From Harmonia axyridis (Eukaryota; Arthropoda; Insecta; Coleoptera; Coccinellidae): a DNA stretch of 64,000 nucleotides. How positions within the stretch are numbered: position 1 is the stretch's first letter; the number at the start of each line of letters is the position of its first letter. Under the pieces are notes generated by a model that did not search any database, was not told the origin of the DNA, and was given only the letters and a program-made list of their open reading frames with translations. Position numbers and translations under genes: made by a program. Positions 47,702-60,900 of the stretch are shown here, one piece after another. The stretch spans positions 6,634,001 to 6,698,000 of the forward strand of contig NC_059506.1 of assembly GCF_914767665.1 (NCBI RefSeq). The letters are read 5' to 3'.

Positions 47702-48190
47702 CAGTGCATCCCATTTTGGGTGAGACAGCCAGGTTTCTCGCTTGATATTTAAGATAGAGCCTTGCGGTTTTCACGTTCCTGTCCTACTTTTTCGTGAAAC
47801 TCAAGTTGGTCTAATCAGATTTTGCACAACAGTTTCCGTTTAAGGGATACAGGGTGATTTTGGAAATTGATACTTTTCGGACCCCTCCTTTATCTCCGAA
47901 GTTATTAGAAATAATGCTGAGCTGAAAACTACGTCTGAATCAGAATGCTGCGTAGAATCCAGTGGCTTACTCAATTTTTTTTTCGGGGTATGGTTCTGAA
48001 GATTCAACACAAACCTATATTTTTTTTAATGTATATCATTACTTTGTTGAATTCGTAATTTTTTTCCCTTCAAAATGATGTATGATACTATGTAGGTAGG
48101 ATGTTCAGAAATGTTAAAAAAACACTAAAACATCAAATAATGATGATTTTTTGTTAATGGGCAATAGATTTCCCATATAAAAGAAATATC
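47702..48190 (+). mobile_element. Single-arm copy of the CAGTGCATCCC foldback
   Basis: Starts CAGTGCATCCCATTTTGGG after TA and follows one arm of the 39383-40549 element to about 48190 (GTTAATGGGCAATAGATTTC). The second arm is absent. Confidence 0.9.
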
Positions 48191-48329
48191 AATTGAATAA
48201 TTTTTATTTGTGATTTTTATTTATAGTAGAGTAAGCAAAGATAATACGCTCATCACTAATATGAAAAACAAAACGTAAGTACCTACCTACCTAATAGCAA
48301 CAAATAAATAATACAAAACTTCATGAACA

Positions 48330-48502
48330 TTGCATATCTTACAGATTTAACTGTTCAAATTGCTGTCCATTTTTCCTAATGCATAATAGACAAAACTTTT
48401 CAATACATTTGAGTGCATTTAATATTATAAAACGGCGGTTTTGTAAATCCTGGAAAACTGCCTCTATTGATGCACGAAGTTCTTCGGGACTGTTGGCCAT
48501 GT
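48330..48502 (-). pseudogene. C-terminal fragment of a DDE transposase (tentative)
   Basis: On the - strand from 48501 a short frame reads MANSPEELRASIEAVFQDLQ, then ILNALKCIEKFCLLCIRKNG and ends QFEQLNL. The helix-rich form and the closing C.R.NG.QFE resemble the C-termini of Tc1/mariner-like transposases. It directly follows the truncated foldback at 47702-48190 and may be what remains of its autonomous parent. Confidence 0.45.
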
Positions 48503-48549
48503 TGATTTGAATCTAGTCAATTACTTTAATTATTGAAATTTGTGCAGTT

Positions 48550-48720
48550 ATAGGAAAAGTATAGTGTGCAACATGTGGAGAAAGTCCTTTTCTCGCTCGT
48601 GTGTTTAACTTCCACACTCGCGAGAAAAGTTGGACTTTCCGCACTCGTTACACAATATACTATTCCCGCACTCCACTGCAATCTCGTGCGGGAAAATACC
48701 ACTTTCTGCACTTGTTTGGA
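48550..48720. repeat. Hairpin-rich repeat (CTCGCGAGAAAAG)
   Basis: Several short inverted repeats built on GTGCGGAAAGT / TTTTCTCGC, with GC-rich loops in an AT-rich setting. Probably a MITE core; no clear boundaries. Confidence 0.45.
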
Positions 48721-48944
48721 AGATAACTATTAAGATATATCATTTAATTAGATAGATTGGCACTCATTCCTAATTCTTATATAACATGTTCTCTCTCTGA
48801 ATACTTGAGATAACGTTTCAGATGGAATTGTTTTAACGAATGATCCTTAAGATATTTTATTGGAGTTTAGGAACTAAAAGGTTTGGTTGGGTTTTGTTAA
48901 TGAATACACCCTATCAAAATATTTCTTTATCAAAGTAAAAAAAG

Positions 48945-51900
48945 TTATTCATTGTACACAGGCAATTGATTGTCTGAAGGAACCACAAGATTTGGTTTGT
49001 AGAATGCAGGATAACCAGTAGGTTGCAATGGTTTAGCATCTGCACCGTTGTTGTACGGATGAATTCTAGATTTTCCATCTTCGGAATTATACGTTTTCAC
49101 GATCTGACCATTATTCTTCCCATATTCTCCAGCGTAGTAATCACCTCCATAACTTGATTCCTTATCGTACGATAACTTATCATAATTCACGTAAAAATCA
49201 CCTGGCTGCATCCACCAAATCAAGAACACCATACCACCGGTTACCAACAAAACCACACCGGCTGGTACCAAGAAGTATTTCAAGAACTTGTTTTTCTGCA
49301 GGATGTAAATAAAGGTTGATATGGCATTCACTACCCTTAACAAGATCAAGGGTAGGTAGCCGAATATACCAAGGTTTCTGAAGACGGATAGATAGCTGCT
49401 CTCTGCCCCATATGCAGTACTGTAATCATCGCCATAAGCTGTTAATTCGTGAACAGCAAAGCCGAATAACTTCTGCAGGATAACTGGCAGCGATTCGATA
49501 ACTTTGTCCATCACCCTTGCCACGATTTCCTTGAAAATATCCAGTTTTTTCGATTTGACTGACAAATCTGGAGAGAATTTATTCAGGGCGTAGTTGAAAC
49601 CGTAGGATGGTTCAGGCAGAAGGGAGTGTCGAGATGAAGAACGAGCAGTTTGACCAGGTTGTTCAGCAGATCTTGCTTTATCAGGAGCTTCGTTAGATGG
49701 CTTCGGATTTTCTGCAAACGAGAAACTGATTAAAATTTGTTGGGTTGTTAGTTTTTGTTCAATACCAACATTTCTCTTAATCAATTATGGAATTCAAGTG
49801 AGGGAAGGTTGAGTGAAGGAAGACTGGTAAAACTTGCTAGAGATGGTGTACCGCGGACACGGCGCCCCTTAGGAAGACCTCCAAAGAGAAGATTCGTGGT
49901 CTTCAATATCTCAGGAGAACTAAGAGTTGGAAAATACAGGCCTAAGGCCTACAATACGTGGAAGAAGAAGAAGATGTGAGTCTTATAAGGTTGGGAAAAA
50001 GCTATTTTTCCCATTTATTCGACTAGGTATATCTGGGTTCGTTCTTGGTCAATTAGTTGCGTATCCACAAATACGCCTTGGGGGAGGGGATAAAGAAACA
50101 AAATTTGGTTATTCGTTTCCAATGTCCTTTGAATTTACAGACACTTCTTGAGATTGATTTTCACCTGTCGAAGTGTCAGATGTTGTATTCGAACGCGAAA
50201 AACTTTGCCTGTATCAATTTTCCTTCTTTTAAGAAAGTTTTCCAAAAAGCTTACTCATTATAAGATTTTAATTAGTTTTTGAGATCATATAACACACATT
50301 AAATTGAAAGTTAAACAGGGAATATAATGGAAACATTTCACGGCGTCCACCTCGGAACTAGTCAACAGAATATAATAAACCTACTGAACTGACCTATGTG
50401 CGCAAAAATGTTAACACAGTAAGTACTGGCATAGTATAATGAAAGGAAAAGATTCCTTATACTATGGTACTGGTATCCAAAATGCCGACGAAGGAATAAT
50501 TAGATGTTATACAGGGTGGCCACTTTTTCAATGGGATTGTATTGGTAACTTTTAAACCATAAGAGTTAGAAGGTCGGTCAAATGGAGAAAAAGTTGCATT
50601 CATAGAAGCATTGTCAAGCAGTTCAAACAAATCGAGATTATCAGGGCCGGTTATTGAGATATCATAGGAAAAGTAATTCTGTCATTTTGATTTTTCTTTT
50701 TTTCCCACTTTATTTCAAATATTATCGAAAAATGTTTCAGAAATTTTTTATTCGACAGTAAATTGTTCTCAATTTGACTTAATCAGATTTCGTATCCAAC
50801 GTTTCGTGCTCTCTGGGCCACCCTCAACCTCATTTTTTTCAATACGGCCCTGTATATTTTATGACACTTCTCGAAATAACTTTTAACGCTGAATTCAACG
50901 ATATATCATACAATGTCATTCAAAGTGGATTTTCAGGTGATTTTGACCCTTATCCAATTTTCTTTGGGTCGGATCTGTAGTGAATGCAATTTATCAAAAA
51001 CTGCTGTTAATAAAATAGTCAAGAGACGCGAATACAATGATTTTGAATTTGAATACCAAGCCTTGCAAAACTAACATCGTAATGATATCAAAATCAAATA
51101 AAGTTCGATTCTGTAATTTGTTTCAATGGAACAAATGACAAATCCACCAATAGTGATTTCTCGCGAGAAGAGAATGTATTGGAAGGTATTTAAGAAGACG
51201 AAATAAGCAAATGTATAAGAAGTATGAGTTCCAAAACCGTTAAGTGCATTTTACAAAATGGTGGACATTTCGAACACTTACTTCATTCATTTTCATTTAC
51301 TTTCGAAAAATCATTCGATTTTTCTTTCATTAAATGATAATTCGTTTAATTATTATGAATTGAAATATGTAAATTATTATTACTTGTTTCTTGATTTGAT
51401 TCTGATATGTTCCATTTAGTTCAAGATGAGTAAGTTGATTTTCTCATCGAAATGTATTACATGTTGTTAATTAAACTAAAGGTAGCGAAATGTAATACAG
51501 GTCCGACCCAAAGAAATTTGGATAAGGGTCAAAATCACCTGAAAATCAACTTTGAATGACATTGTATGATATATCGTGGAATTCAGCGTTAAAAGTTATT
51601 TCGAAAAGTGTCATAAAATATACGGGTCCGTATTGAAAAAAATGAGGTTGAGGGTGGCCCAGAGAGCACGAAACGTTGGATACGAAATCTGATTATGTCA
51701 AATTGAGAACAATTGACTGTCGAATAAAAAATTCCTGTAACATTTTTTGATAATATTTGAAATAAAGTGGAAAAAAAATAAAAATCAAAATGACAGAATT
51801 TACTTTTCTTATGATAACTCGATAACCGGCCCTGATAATCTCGATTTGTTTGAACTGCTTGATAATGCTTCTATGCATGCAACTTTTTCTCCATTTGACC

Positions 51901-54900
51901 GACCTTCTAACACTTATGGTTCAAAAGTTACCAATACAATCCCATTGAAAAAGTGACCACCCTGTATGATATTATTCATTTACTATTAGGGTCCTGAGAA
52001 ATTGCTATCATGGGTACCGCTATTTCAATTCGAGTAGTTCGAATTGAAGCCTTCACTTCAGAATATCATTTTTTTAACCAATTGTTTGTCATCAATTTGG
52101 CCCGTATGTGAATAATGATTGTGCAGATGACAGTCGGGTCTGATAGAGCCCTTTGATATAACCGCTGGTCGATGAATGCTGCACCACAGCGTTTCAAATT
52201 TCAAGAACCACCTGCCAAGCTAAGTAATCAGTTTTCAAGTTTTTTTGAGTTATCTCGTTGGCAACGACATACGTTTGTCATTGAATGAAACTATTCATCG
52301 AATATGCACTACACAGAAGCGGAAAAATTTTAAATATTTTCACTTTATGTGAAGAACAATAAAAATAAGAAAGCTACAAGGAGAGAATCTATGAAGTTGC
52401 ATCCAAATCATCCAATTCCAATTTATAGTGAAAATGTATGTCATATCGTTGCCAACGAGATAACTCAAAAAAGGGCATTTCGAGTTATCGCAGCCTACCA
52501 TTCGAAAACTGATTACTGAGCTTGCCAGGTGGTTCTTATAATTTGAAACTCTGTGGTACTCAGAATAAGAGAGATAGTCCAAACATATGTTATATATTCG
52601 AAATCAGGGGAAAAAGAGCTAGTCAAATATAGAGAAATATAAAGGGTGTTCCATTTGAAAAAATGAAGTTGCAATCAATATGTTGCCCACTCTGTATATA
52701 TTTCGTTTTGTGAAATCATTTTAAAACACACTAGTCGATTTCGTGAAACTTTTGTAGAAAACATTTTTTGTACCTCTTTTAGTTACAAAGTTAAAGGGAG
52801 GGCCAAATTATGATGAAAACCCCGGTAGTTCTTCATGTTTGAATGACTTATTTTTAATGCAAGTATGCCATGTTAACAATCTCACTATGAGTATGTCTAA
52901 AAATCAATTAATTCAGTTCAGTTTTGTCTTTTAGTTTCAAAATTCAAATTCTTTACCGATATGAATGTTATGAAATTTTCGAAATTTTTCGTCTACTTAG
53001 TGATGATTTAATGATTCTTACCTAGCTGTTTCTTAAGATGGTCAATCCGATTCTTGATATCCTGAAGTGATGTTTGTTTCGGAATCATGTTGGATTGTTG
53101 ATTTTCTGCAGACCTAGATAAAGAATTCATCGTATTCGGTGACATGGAGCCTCCAAACATCGATTTTGGTGTATTATCCGTATCATCTTCAAGAACTTCC
53201 CTCAAGACAGTTGTTAATTTGTCCATTACGTTTGAAGACGAATTATCTTCTAACATGTTGTCATCAACAGATCTTTTTCTTCTTTTTGTTTTGTTGCTAG
53301 GTTTATCGAATTCTTCTATTGTTTCCTTAAAAAACGATGTGATTTTATTCCATGCACCATCGTTGTTATGATTTTCAACACGCTCCTCTACATTTGTAGA
53401 TTCAGATTTATTTTCTGATCCTGCATCATTTATTGATCTTTTTGTTTTTTTCTCGTTATCCCTGTTGAAGCTATCAGCATTCTTCGGATCAATTGGGGAA
53501 TTATATGGATTTGGTTCATATTGACTTGGTCCTAGTGAAGGATAGTTCTGTTGCTCACCTGTGAATAAATTGTTATTCAAATTCTGAAAGTAGTTAGAAA
53601 AATGGGGTATGACCCAATTAAGTGGCAAAAATACTTTATGTTTACTGAAATAGTTTAATTGTATCTTCAAAATCAGTGCTGATTTGTGATACTTATTGTT
53701 AAGAATTTTTTAATCGAAATTTTCATGAATTCATTATAAAGGGTGTTTTTTTCAGAGCTATAGAACTTTAAATTGCAATAAAACAACGATGTTTTATTCG
53801 ATTGACATGAATTTTATTTATCCGCAAGATAATCTTGTGGCATTACTTTATAATATGATTTCTGGCATATGATAGCCACGGCTGGCTCGGATGTAGTCCA
53901 ATCTGGACGTCCAATTTTCGATGACTTTTTCCAACATTTGTGGCCGTATTTCGGCAATAACACGGCGAATGTTGTCTTCCAAATGGTCAAGGGTTTGTGG
54001 CTTATCCGCATAGACCAATGACTTTACATAGCCCCGCAGAAAGTAGTATAGCGGTGTTAAATCTCAAGATCTTGGAGGCCAATTCACAGGTCCAAAACGT
54101 GTCTTTCAATAAATCGATTGTGGCACGAGCTGTGTGACATGTTGCGCCGTCTTGTTGGAACCACAGCTCCTGGACATCATGGTTGTTCCATTCAGGAATG
54201 AAAAAGTAAGTAATCATGGCTCTATACCGATCACCATTGACTGTAACTTTCTGGCCATCATAGTTTTTGAAGAAGTACGGACCAATGATTCCACCAGCTC
54301 ATAAAGCGTACCAAACAGTAACAGTCAGTTTTTCTGGATGTAACGGTGTTTCGACATACACTTGAGGATAAGCTTCACTCCAAATGCGGCAGTTTTGTTT
54401 GTTGACGTAGTCATTCAACCAGAAGTGCGCTTCATCGCTAATGGACGTAGTGCGCGATACGTATTCCGCACAGAACCATTATTTTCGCAATAAAATTGCA
54501 CTATTTGCAAGCGTTGTTCAGGCGTGAGTCTATTCATGATGAATTGCCAAACCAAACTGAGAATAAATCACTTGACAGATGTTAAATCGGTCGCCATCTT
54601 GAACACAAATGCCAACTTAAAGTTATATACCTCGAAAAAAAAACACCCATTATTTGATTGAAAGTACAAGATCCAATCATTTTATAAAATAATCCACCTA
54701 AATTCAAATAAAATTCATCTCAATTTGTTTCCTACGTTTTAGTTGAAAGAATTTTAGATATGAGAATGTAGATAGATTGGGAAGTATAATTTCAAGGCAG
54801 GGAAGATTTGAAAATATTATTCCATGGCAAGGGAGATTGGAAAAATATAGAATTGGAGAAAGAGAAGTGTGTTGAGATAGTCAAGTTGAAATAGTTTTTT

Positions 54901-57900
54901 AATTCAAAACTGATTTCTGATAAAATATTATCAACAGAATTAAATTTAATTGTATACAGGGTGTATTTGAATCGTTGCGAAAAAATTCAAGGGGTTATTC
55001 CTAGTCTAAAAATATGGTAAATCTTTCATATAAACTTTTCTTTTAGCCCTTCCCTGCTTTGTTACAGCCTCCTAAAGATGGCGATGGAAAGTAGTTTTCA
55101 ATTTTTTGGTGGTGTCCTCTATGATTCCAAGAGGTAGAAAAAGCCACCCCTCAAACTTGTTTCGCAGTAAACGTTGCTATATAAATAATAATAATTGTTG
55201 AATACCTAAATTTTTGTTTCGGGAATCTCAGCACACAAACATTGTTTAGGCCAAGTTCCCGAAAACTGTAATTTTATGATTGAAATTGACGATGAGTAAA
55301 TTATTGTATTGTATTTATTTAAGATAGACTGATCCAAATAAGGTCTCTTGTAATTTTTTGCTAAAATTTTTTCGTAACTATTTATATACACTCTGTATAA
55401 AGTCAATTGAAACGAACATGGGATAATTAATGCTACATAGAGAAGTATAAATAAAATTTTAACGAGAAACGTGAAATATGAAAAATGTTCAAATTGGAGT
55501 TTGGAAATTGTAGAAAAAGGATATAGGTAATAAAACAGGACCGATAGATGAAAACCACGCTGATTTTAAAGGACATTGTTTATGTAAGTGTTATTGGATA
55601 GTAAGTTAATTAAGTCTCGTTGTTATTTGAAAAAAAAATATATTTGATATTTCGTTAATTTGAAACCAAATGAGGAAGAATTTTGAAATAAAAAAAATAA
55701 ATATATTATTCTTGATTCTTGGATCTATTAAACATTTTTTTTCAAAATATACACTAGGGGAATAAATTAAAGGATCAAAATAAAATTCGAAATTTTAAGC
55801 GGTTTTTCAAATGGCTGTATTTTCGATAACAATGGTCGTATTTCAATTTGAAAAAAAGCTTTTTGAAGCTCAAAGTTTATAGTTTAGAGATCTCATAATG
55901 AAAACATTTTTCAAGCAACTTGTATCGCTCAATCCTAATGAATACGGTGTCTAAAATTTCTGTGAAATTTTTTCAGTTTTTATTTTTGGCCTGCAGACTT
56001 GGAAATTTTTTTCCAATTCAACCACTATATGGATGATATAACTTGTTCATTCAGCTTCAAAATCCTTCTTTCAAAATTACGATACGAGCATTTCTCTCTG
56101 AAATATCGAACTTTGAATTGAAAAGGACCTTTTCGTCTTTAACCATCAATATCTCACCAATCAATGTTTGCACAGAAAATTTGGGGGAATTTCAATTCCA
56201 TCCATGGAGCGGTTTTTCTGTTTCATTCGATCGAATTTTCCAAAAATTGAAGGACGATGCATTCTAACCATGTTAGGAAATCAAAAAAAAAATTCAAATT
56301 TTGCAAAAACTCATTTTGAAAATAAACTGGCTTTTTTTAGCGTTGTATAAGTTCTGTAGATGAAAAGTTGAGATATGCAATTTCTGAAAAGCGAGTGGAT
56401 CGATTTCGAAATTCCCTTGGGTATATCAACTTTTTTTCGGATTTAATTTGTTGTCTATCATCAAGATCGTGGAATGAAATTACGGAATCGCATTAAAAAT
56501 AATAATGACATGTTGGAATGATTTATTTGGAGTCAATGAAAAAAAATTTGAGAAGAAAAAAAATTTTTTTTTTTATTTTCAAAGAATTTATTCCATGAAT
56601 TCTGTTATTGTTCTATTCTGATATTGATAAAAATGAAGAAAAAAAATATTAAAAATTTAATTTCTTCATTTTGTTGGAGATTATGAACATTTGAATCGAG
56701 AATCATGATCCTTTAATTTTTTGAAAATTCGATCGAATGAAACAGAAAAACCGCTCCATGGATGGAATTGAAATGCTCTGGGATTTTTGTGGTGGTATTG
56801 AACTATGAAACGCACACTCAACATCGATGGTTTTTTCGATATTTTCAATTTAGCGCTTGATTATCGAAAAAGCCTCTCAAAACCCTTTTTTTATCAACTT
56901 TTGAAAATAATGTAGAGAACGAAGAAAATTTCTTTCCGAGAATACCATATCTACTTCTTGTAGAGAATTCATTCAAGATTTCAAAACATCCCCTAAATTT
57001 TCTGTGCAAACATTGATTGGTGAGATATTGATGGTTAAAGACAAAAAGGTCCTTTTAAGTTTAAAGTTCGATATTTCAGAGAGAAATGCTCGTATCGAAA
57101 TTTTGAAAAAAGAATATTGAAGCTGAATGAACAAGTCATCTCATCCATATAGTGGTTGAATTGGAAAAAAAATTCCAAGTCTGTAGGCCAAAAATAAAAA
57201 CTGAAAAAATTTGACAGAATTTTGAGATACTATATTCATTGGGATTGAGCGGTACTTACACGTTGCTTGAAAAATTTTTTCATCATGAGATCTCTAAACT
57301 AAATACAAACTCCAAGCTTCAAAAAGTTTTTTTTTCAAATTGATATACGACCATTTTTATCGAAAATACAGCCATTTGAAAAAACGCTAAAAATTTCGAA
57401 TTTTATTTTGATCCTTTAATTTATTCCACTAGTATAGTAAACAGTGATCCATAACAATTTGTACATTGTGGCATCCAAGAGTGCAATTGAGACAATGAAT
57501 GAACCAGCGTTCAAATGCTCCGTGAAAGAAAAGTCATAAAAACTTAAATCAAATTTTAAATTTAATTTCCTAAATCAATGGACTAGTTTAGTGATGTTGA
57601 TAATACTATATTTGACACGATAGAATTAAAATATAGAGCAAAACTGATAAATCAGTGAAAAAATTTTGAAAATCCATCAATAAATGACTGAGAAATAGAT
57701 CATTTAAATTTACGTATTTTTGCGCGGAGTGTCTTTGGTCTGTGACGTCACGGCTCTTGCCTGTGATCGCTACACCATATATTACGTTCAAATACTTAGC
57801 CGCGCCAAGGCTCTCGCGCCGTTTGTAGTTGTACAGTGTAGTTTTAACTCGAGTTTTGTTTTTATGTCACCATAATGGAGGAAGGCGTCGTGAAAGGACA

Positions 57901-60900
57901 AAGTGACAATTTGCCTAAAATAGATATATTCGCAGTGATGGAGTTTTTTCTTCAAATCCAACTTATGTCAGTGCTGAAATAAGAGGAGTTGAACTTTTCA
58001 AGTAAGTATCTACTTTTGAGTTTGCTTCATCATGGTTCAACTTATAACGATGATTTATTTAAAAAACGTTTCATAAACAGTTTGTGGTTGAGTACTGGTT
58101 GTTGAAGTCTATCCATTATCAATGGCAAAACATATTGATGTGAGGAGTAAAAAGTAAAAAGAGAAAAAAGTAATTTTTTTTATTTCAGCCATCGTGTAAC
58201 GAACAAAACACGACACGAACGGCACAAGTGATTGTACACCAATGAATTCGTAAGCACTCTGCGAATACCAGTCGCCTCGTGTAAGTGGCGTGACGTCACA
58301 CACTAGACACTATTATGAAATTATTCTTCCAAGCGCAACTTCAAAGTCCCATAACTTTTTCATTTCTAGAGATATTTCAATGATTCTTCCACATTTTTGT
58401 TTCATTTTACTTAAATTTTTAGAATTAATCCTTAACAAAAAAATGAGAACTAGTCCATTACCTGAGTAACCATTCAGAGAGTTCACTATCCCCTTCAATT
58501 CTTCTATTTGCTGTTCTAGATTGTGTATGGTGCTTTTGTCTTCGGCGGTCTGTGTGTACTCGGGCCTATTGTAGGTGCTGATTGCATTTTGGAGTGCGTA
58601 GATTTGAGTCTTCAGTTCTTCGATTTTGTCCGACCCATACGGTGAATTTCCAGTGGCATACGGTGGTTGATTTCCGTAAATTTTTTCTGGACCTGGTGCA
58701 TCAATTGTTTTTGGAGGCAGATAAGGTGCTGGTGGACCACTTCCATAGGAACTAGGCTGTGCCATCTACGTTTTTTTAAAGAGATGAAATAAATTGAAAA
58801 TGGAAAAAAATATGATTTTGGTTTTAATTTTGCAATAATTAACCTACAAAATTGTTCAACCAAAACATTTTTGAGCGCTTCTTCCACGCTTATTATTTGT
58901 TCGAGTTCTAAGCGAAAATTGGAAAAATGGCGATATCGAAAAGTTATTATATCTCCGCAATACTGATGGTGAGAGAGCTCTGAAATTAAAACATTATACA
59001 GGCACTTTTTTACGTAGAATCCAGTAGGATTTTTAATTACGAAGCTATGAAGTTATGTGTTTTTAACTGGGAACACTAGAGATCTGTGCTTTTTTTTTGA
59101 AAGCTCGGTTATGATTTCAAAAATATTGAATATTATTCTTATAATATTGTACCTACTATGAACAAAGCGCTTAGATCTGTGTTATATACAAGTGAATTTG
59201 AGGAAGTATACAGAGTGGCCACTTTTTTAATGGGATTGTATTGGTATCTTTAAAACAATAAGAATTAGAAGGTCGGTCAAATAGAGAAAAAGTTACATGC
59301 ATAGAAGCATTGTCAAGCAGTCCAAACAAATCGAGAGTAAATTATCCTCAATTTTCAATACGGACCTGCATATTTTATGACACTTCTCGAAATAACTTAT
59401 AACGCTTAATTCAACGATATATCATACAATGTCATTCAAAGTTGATTTTCAGGTGATTTTGACTGTTATCCAAATTTACTGGTGTGTATGTAAGAAAAAA
59501 CAAGTCTATCAACGATATCAACGTTCTGACTTCTGAACCAAATTCAATTGAACCCAGAAAAAAATCGAGAACTGTGACCAGTGAATGGAATTTATTAAAA
59601 ACTACTTTTAATAAAATAGTCAAGAGACGCGAATGCAATGATTTTAAATTTGAATACCAAACCTTGCAAAAATTATATCGTAATGATCTCAAAATAAAGT
59701 TCTATTCAGTAATTTGTTTCAACGGAACAAATGACAAATCCAACAATAGTGATTCCTCGCGAGAAGGTTTAGATTGTTTAGAATGTATTGGAAAGTATTC
59801 AAAGAGACGAAACAAGCAAATGTATAAGAAGTATGGGTATCAGAACCGTGAAGTGCATTTTACCAAATGGTGGACATTTCGAACACTTACTTCATTAATT
59901 TTCATTTACTTTCGAATAATCATTTGATTTTTCTTTCATTAAATGATACTTCCGTTAAATTATTATGAATTGAAATATGTAAATAATTATTACTGGTTTC
60001 TTAATTTGATTCTGATATGTTCCATTTAGTTAAAGATGGGTAAGTTGATTTTCTTATCGAAATGTATTGCATGTTGTTAATTATTAAACTAAAGGTACCT
60101 AAATGTAATACAGATCCGACCCAAAGAAAATTGGATAAGGGTCAAAATCACCTGAAAATCAACTTTGAATGACATTGTATGATATATCGTTGAATTCAGC
60201 GTTAGAAGTTATTTTGAAAAGTGTATAAAATATGCAGGTCCATATGGAAAAATATGAGGTTGAGGGTGGACCAGAGAGTACAAAACGTTGGATACGAAAT
60301 CTGATTAAGTCGAATTGAGAATAATTTACTGTAGAATAAAAAATTCCTGTAACATTTTTTGATAATATTTGAAATAAATAACAAAAAAAAATCAAAATGC
60401 CAAAATTTACTTTTCTTATGATATCTCAATAACCGGCCCTGATAATCTCGATTTGTTTGAACTGCTTGATAATGCTTTTATGCATGCAACTTTTTCTCCA
60501 TTTGACCGACCTTCTAACTCTTATGATTTAAAAGTTACCAATACAATCCCATTAAAAAAGTGGCCACTCTGTATACAAATGCTTTATGCTTTTATATCAC
60601 TGCTGCTTTCTGAACTGTGCAAAGCGCATACAAAACCTCTTTGTAGGCCTTGGTATTTTGGGGATCCGTAAAATATACATTATTTTATCACATTTTCATC
60701 AACGATCATTGTAAATTGTTATTTATTATTGTATTCTTTGATGAAAAATTGATTATTATGAATGCTTTTCCTTATAATTTTTTATTTTATTCCCAGTTCG
60801 AAGCAGTATTCTGTATGTTAATGCAAATTTAATAACTGTTCAATAAAGTTTCATCAACTAAGGGAAAATTTATGCAGCCCATGAACAATTTCACGTGAAA

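Noticed and set aside
58109..58303. Signal-peptide-like ORF (MAEIKKITFFSFYFLLLTS)
   Set aside because: It lies wholly within the ISL2EU-like element, and copy B does not preserve the hydrophobic frame; treated as chance.
58612..58887. 91-residue - strand ORF overlapping the coiled-coil exon
   Set aside because: Runs through the acceptor at 58766 and reads the exon in the wrong frame.
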